Source: Favolaschia claudopus (taxonomy: Eukaryota; Basidiomycota; Agaricomycetes; Agaricales; Mycenaceae). Taken from it: 64,000 nt of DNA. The position numbers and the translations under genes were made by a program. The notes below the pieces were generated by a model. It saw only the letters and a program-made list of their open reading frames with translations, had not been told where the DNA came from and made no database searches. The stretch covers positions 186,001-250,000 of the forward strand of contig JAWWNJ010000039.1 in assembly GCA_037176885.1 (NCBI GenBank), given 5' to 3'. Of this stretch, positions 62,568 through 64,000 are shown in pieces (position 1 is the first letter of the stretch; each line of letters begins with the position of its first letter).

Positions 62568-63410
62568 ATGGGCAACACCGTCGCCAAATCTCCCAAAGAG
62601 CTCACTCTTTCCTCCCAACGATCCCTCGAAAAACAACGACAGCTCATCCTCCAATCTGCTTCTGCCGCGCCTCCTCCAGGGTAGCGCTCTACAGACTCTT
62701 GGTGACTATACTGAATTTTATTCAGATACGTCCGCGCCTACTTCTACTCCCACCTCTATCAAATCTACGATAAGTCCCCGCCAGACCTCGCTGCAGACAT
62801 TCCTCTCTGTCCTTCGGGCGGTCTAGATCTGGGCGTCGTGAAACAGGAATGGGGTCTCGAAACATGTTTGGTACGTTTACTTCTTTGACGAACCGCGTCA
62901 TACAACTCACCCCATACAGCCTGTTGACCCTCTGCGATGGAAACCCTTCCAGCCCGGCCAACCGAATTACCTCTCCGCCGTCGCAGTTGAAGTTCTATCT
63001 AACGGCCAAGGCTGCATTAAATTTATCGGTGCGTCTCATTAATCTTCTCCTCCGACGATTTCGTGGCTCAACCCTCGACAGAACCCACTGTCTCCCATCA
63101 AACGCTCATGCAGCGTCAAACCCGCCACGTCGTTCTCGGCCTCGCAACTCTAATCCAACTATCCTTCCTTCGAGCACTCCAGGCCATATACCAGTGCCTC
63201 GAAGACGACACCCCTCTACCCGCCATGTATCGACGAATGCGTCGACGTGCCCAAGCAGTCACAGCGACCTGGAGCTGGGACGATCTTCTCAATATTCTCA
63301 TTTTGTGTATGTGGTTTGCCCTCACAGTTGCGACATATGGCGGCTACATACAATGGGCTCCGATGGAGCGGGGGAGGAAGTGGGTACGGACTGGCTCGTT
63401 CTCGTTATGA
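62568..63410 (+). CDS. Uncharacterised membrane protein
   Basis: ATG 62568 gives MGNTVAKSPKELTLSSQRSL, whose Gly2 start resembles an N-myristoylation signal. Then come YVRAYFYSHLYQIYDKSPPD, DLGVVKQEWGLETC, PVDPLRWKPFQPGQPNYLSA and AVEVLSNGQGCIKFI. The last exon holds two hydrophobic stretches: VVLGLATLIQLSFLRALQAI and LLNILILCMWFALTVATYGG. Ends RTGSFSL at 63410. Three introns, all in frame. No domain recognised; it is probably one of the conserved fungal proteins of unknown function. The hydrophobic segments suggest one or two membrane spans. Confidence 0.7.
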
Positions 63411-63547
63411 ATTTTTCACACCATGCATCCATGTACACAATTATGCCCATATGCTCTCTCTCACTATGCTTCCCTCTGTAACTACATTTGTAACAAAGTG
63501 TAATATATTTGTACATTGACTTGTTCAAACATCTGCGTCGTTCATCG

Positions 63548-64000
63548 TTAATACAAGTACCGGAATCCTTTCCTCTTTTCCAAAGCCTGCTCGAAGGTGA
63601 TGCCCTCCAGAATAGCTGCTTCTCTAACACGACTTTCGTTGGCCATTGCATCTCTCTCGAGCTGCTTGTTGCGGCGAATGAGATGTTGACGTATCCCTGG
63701 GTGCTGTTAGCCCAAGGTTAAGTACTGCAAAGTAGGAAGAACATACCGAACGATAGCGCGGAGCTGAGCGCAAGAGCACAGAGCGAGACGATCATCGATT
63801 GATGATATTCGGGTCCCCATTCACCTTTCCATACATAGGACCCCATACTGCCATCGACACGCTTCAGTGGAATTAAGAGGTGAACAAAGTAGATGAGATG
63901 TTACAGGTTCCCCAGATTGCCAATACCATTCACCATTCCAATCGCCGCAGCACGTTTTCTGTATGAGGTACAGTATAAGTCAGAGTTGCGGCAAAATGAA
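63548..64000 (-). CDS. MFS transporter, C-terminal part (allantoate permease-like), cut by window edge
   Basis: Only the last exons are inside the window. They read KRAAAIGMVNGIGNLGNL, then after an intron MGSYVWKGEWGPEYHQSM and IVSLCALALSSALSFG (the last membrane span). After another intron come IRQHLIRRNKQLERDAMANE and ITFEQALEKRKGFRYLY, with the stop at 63548. The pattern (RAAAxxxVN...GNLxxxMGSYVW...YHxSM) is that of the anion:cation symporter group that includes the Dal5 allantoate and Tna1 nicotinate permeases. The substrate cannot be told from this part. Confidence 0.8.

Overview
The window is nuclear DNA from a filamentous mushroom-forming fungus (Basidiomycota, most likely Agaricomycetes). 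The evidence is dense short introns of about 45-60 nt with GT...AG ends, proteins most like those of mushrooms (SH3-RasGEF, an AA9 fold protein, amidase, type B carboxylesterase), and an intact Tnp2-type DNA transposon of the CACTA-like kind common in these genomes. All gene models were built by reading exons and joining them by hand; no search was run.

Layout: 740-2432 (-) ERV46/ERGIC3, ER-Golgi cargo receptor. About 2540-9265 is a three-gene CACTA-like element: small accessory gene (-), Tnp2 transposase (-), and a divergent multi-intron accessory gene (+), flanked by arrays of short subterminal motifs. 9439-11843 (-) VPS45, an SM protein. 12819-13212 (+) is a small coiled-coil gene. 13.2-20.6 kb is gene-poor. 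20620-22064 (-) is an Ecl1-like zinc-binding protein. 22.1-34.5 kb is a second gene desert. 34530-35510 (+) OGFR-domain protein; 36202-38544 (+) amidase; 39375-43515 (+) SH3-RasGEF; 43786-45342 (-) F-box/WD40; 45611-49517 (+) mitochondrial 2-oxoadipate dehydrogenase E1 (DHTKD1 type); 49698-52485 (+) SEC23; 52709-54118 (+) archaemetzincin; 54173-55275 (-) AA9-family secreted protein; 56396-57894 (-) uncharacterised coiled-coil protein; 58032-59519 (-) H1/H5-like winged-helix protein; 59911-62177 (+) secreted carboxylesterase; 62568-63410 (+) small membrane protein; 63548 to the window edge (-) C-terminus of an MFS transporter.

Three housekeeping genes act in the secretory and endosomal pathway (ERV46 and SEC23 in COPII traffic, VPS45 in endosomal SNARE fusion), but they are scattered and do not look like a functional cluster. 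The most noteworthy points are: (1) the AA9 protein keeps the complete fold, introns and secretion signal but has lost every copper-coordinating residue; (2) the transposon appears structurally complete, with two intact accessory genes and subterminal repeats, and sits roughly 100 bp upstream of the ERV46 start codon; (3) the DHTKD1-type gene needs a 3-nt microexon to keep its conserved reading frame; (4) the two gene deserts share a dispersed repeat in opposite orientation.
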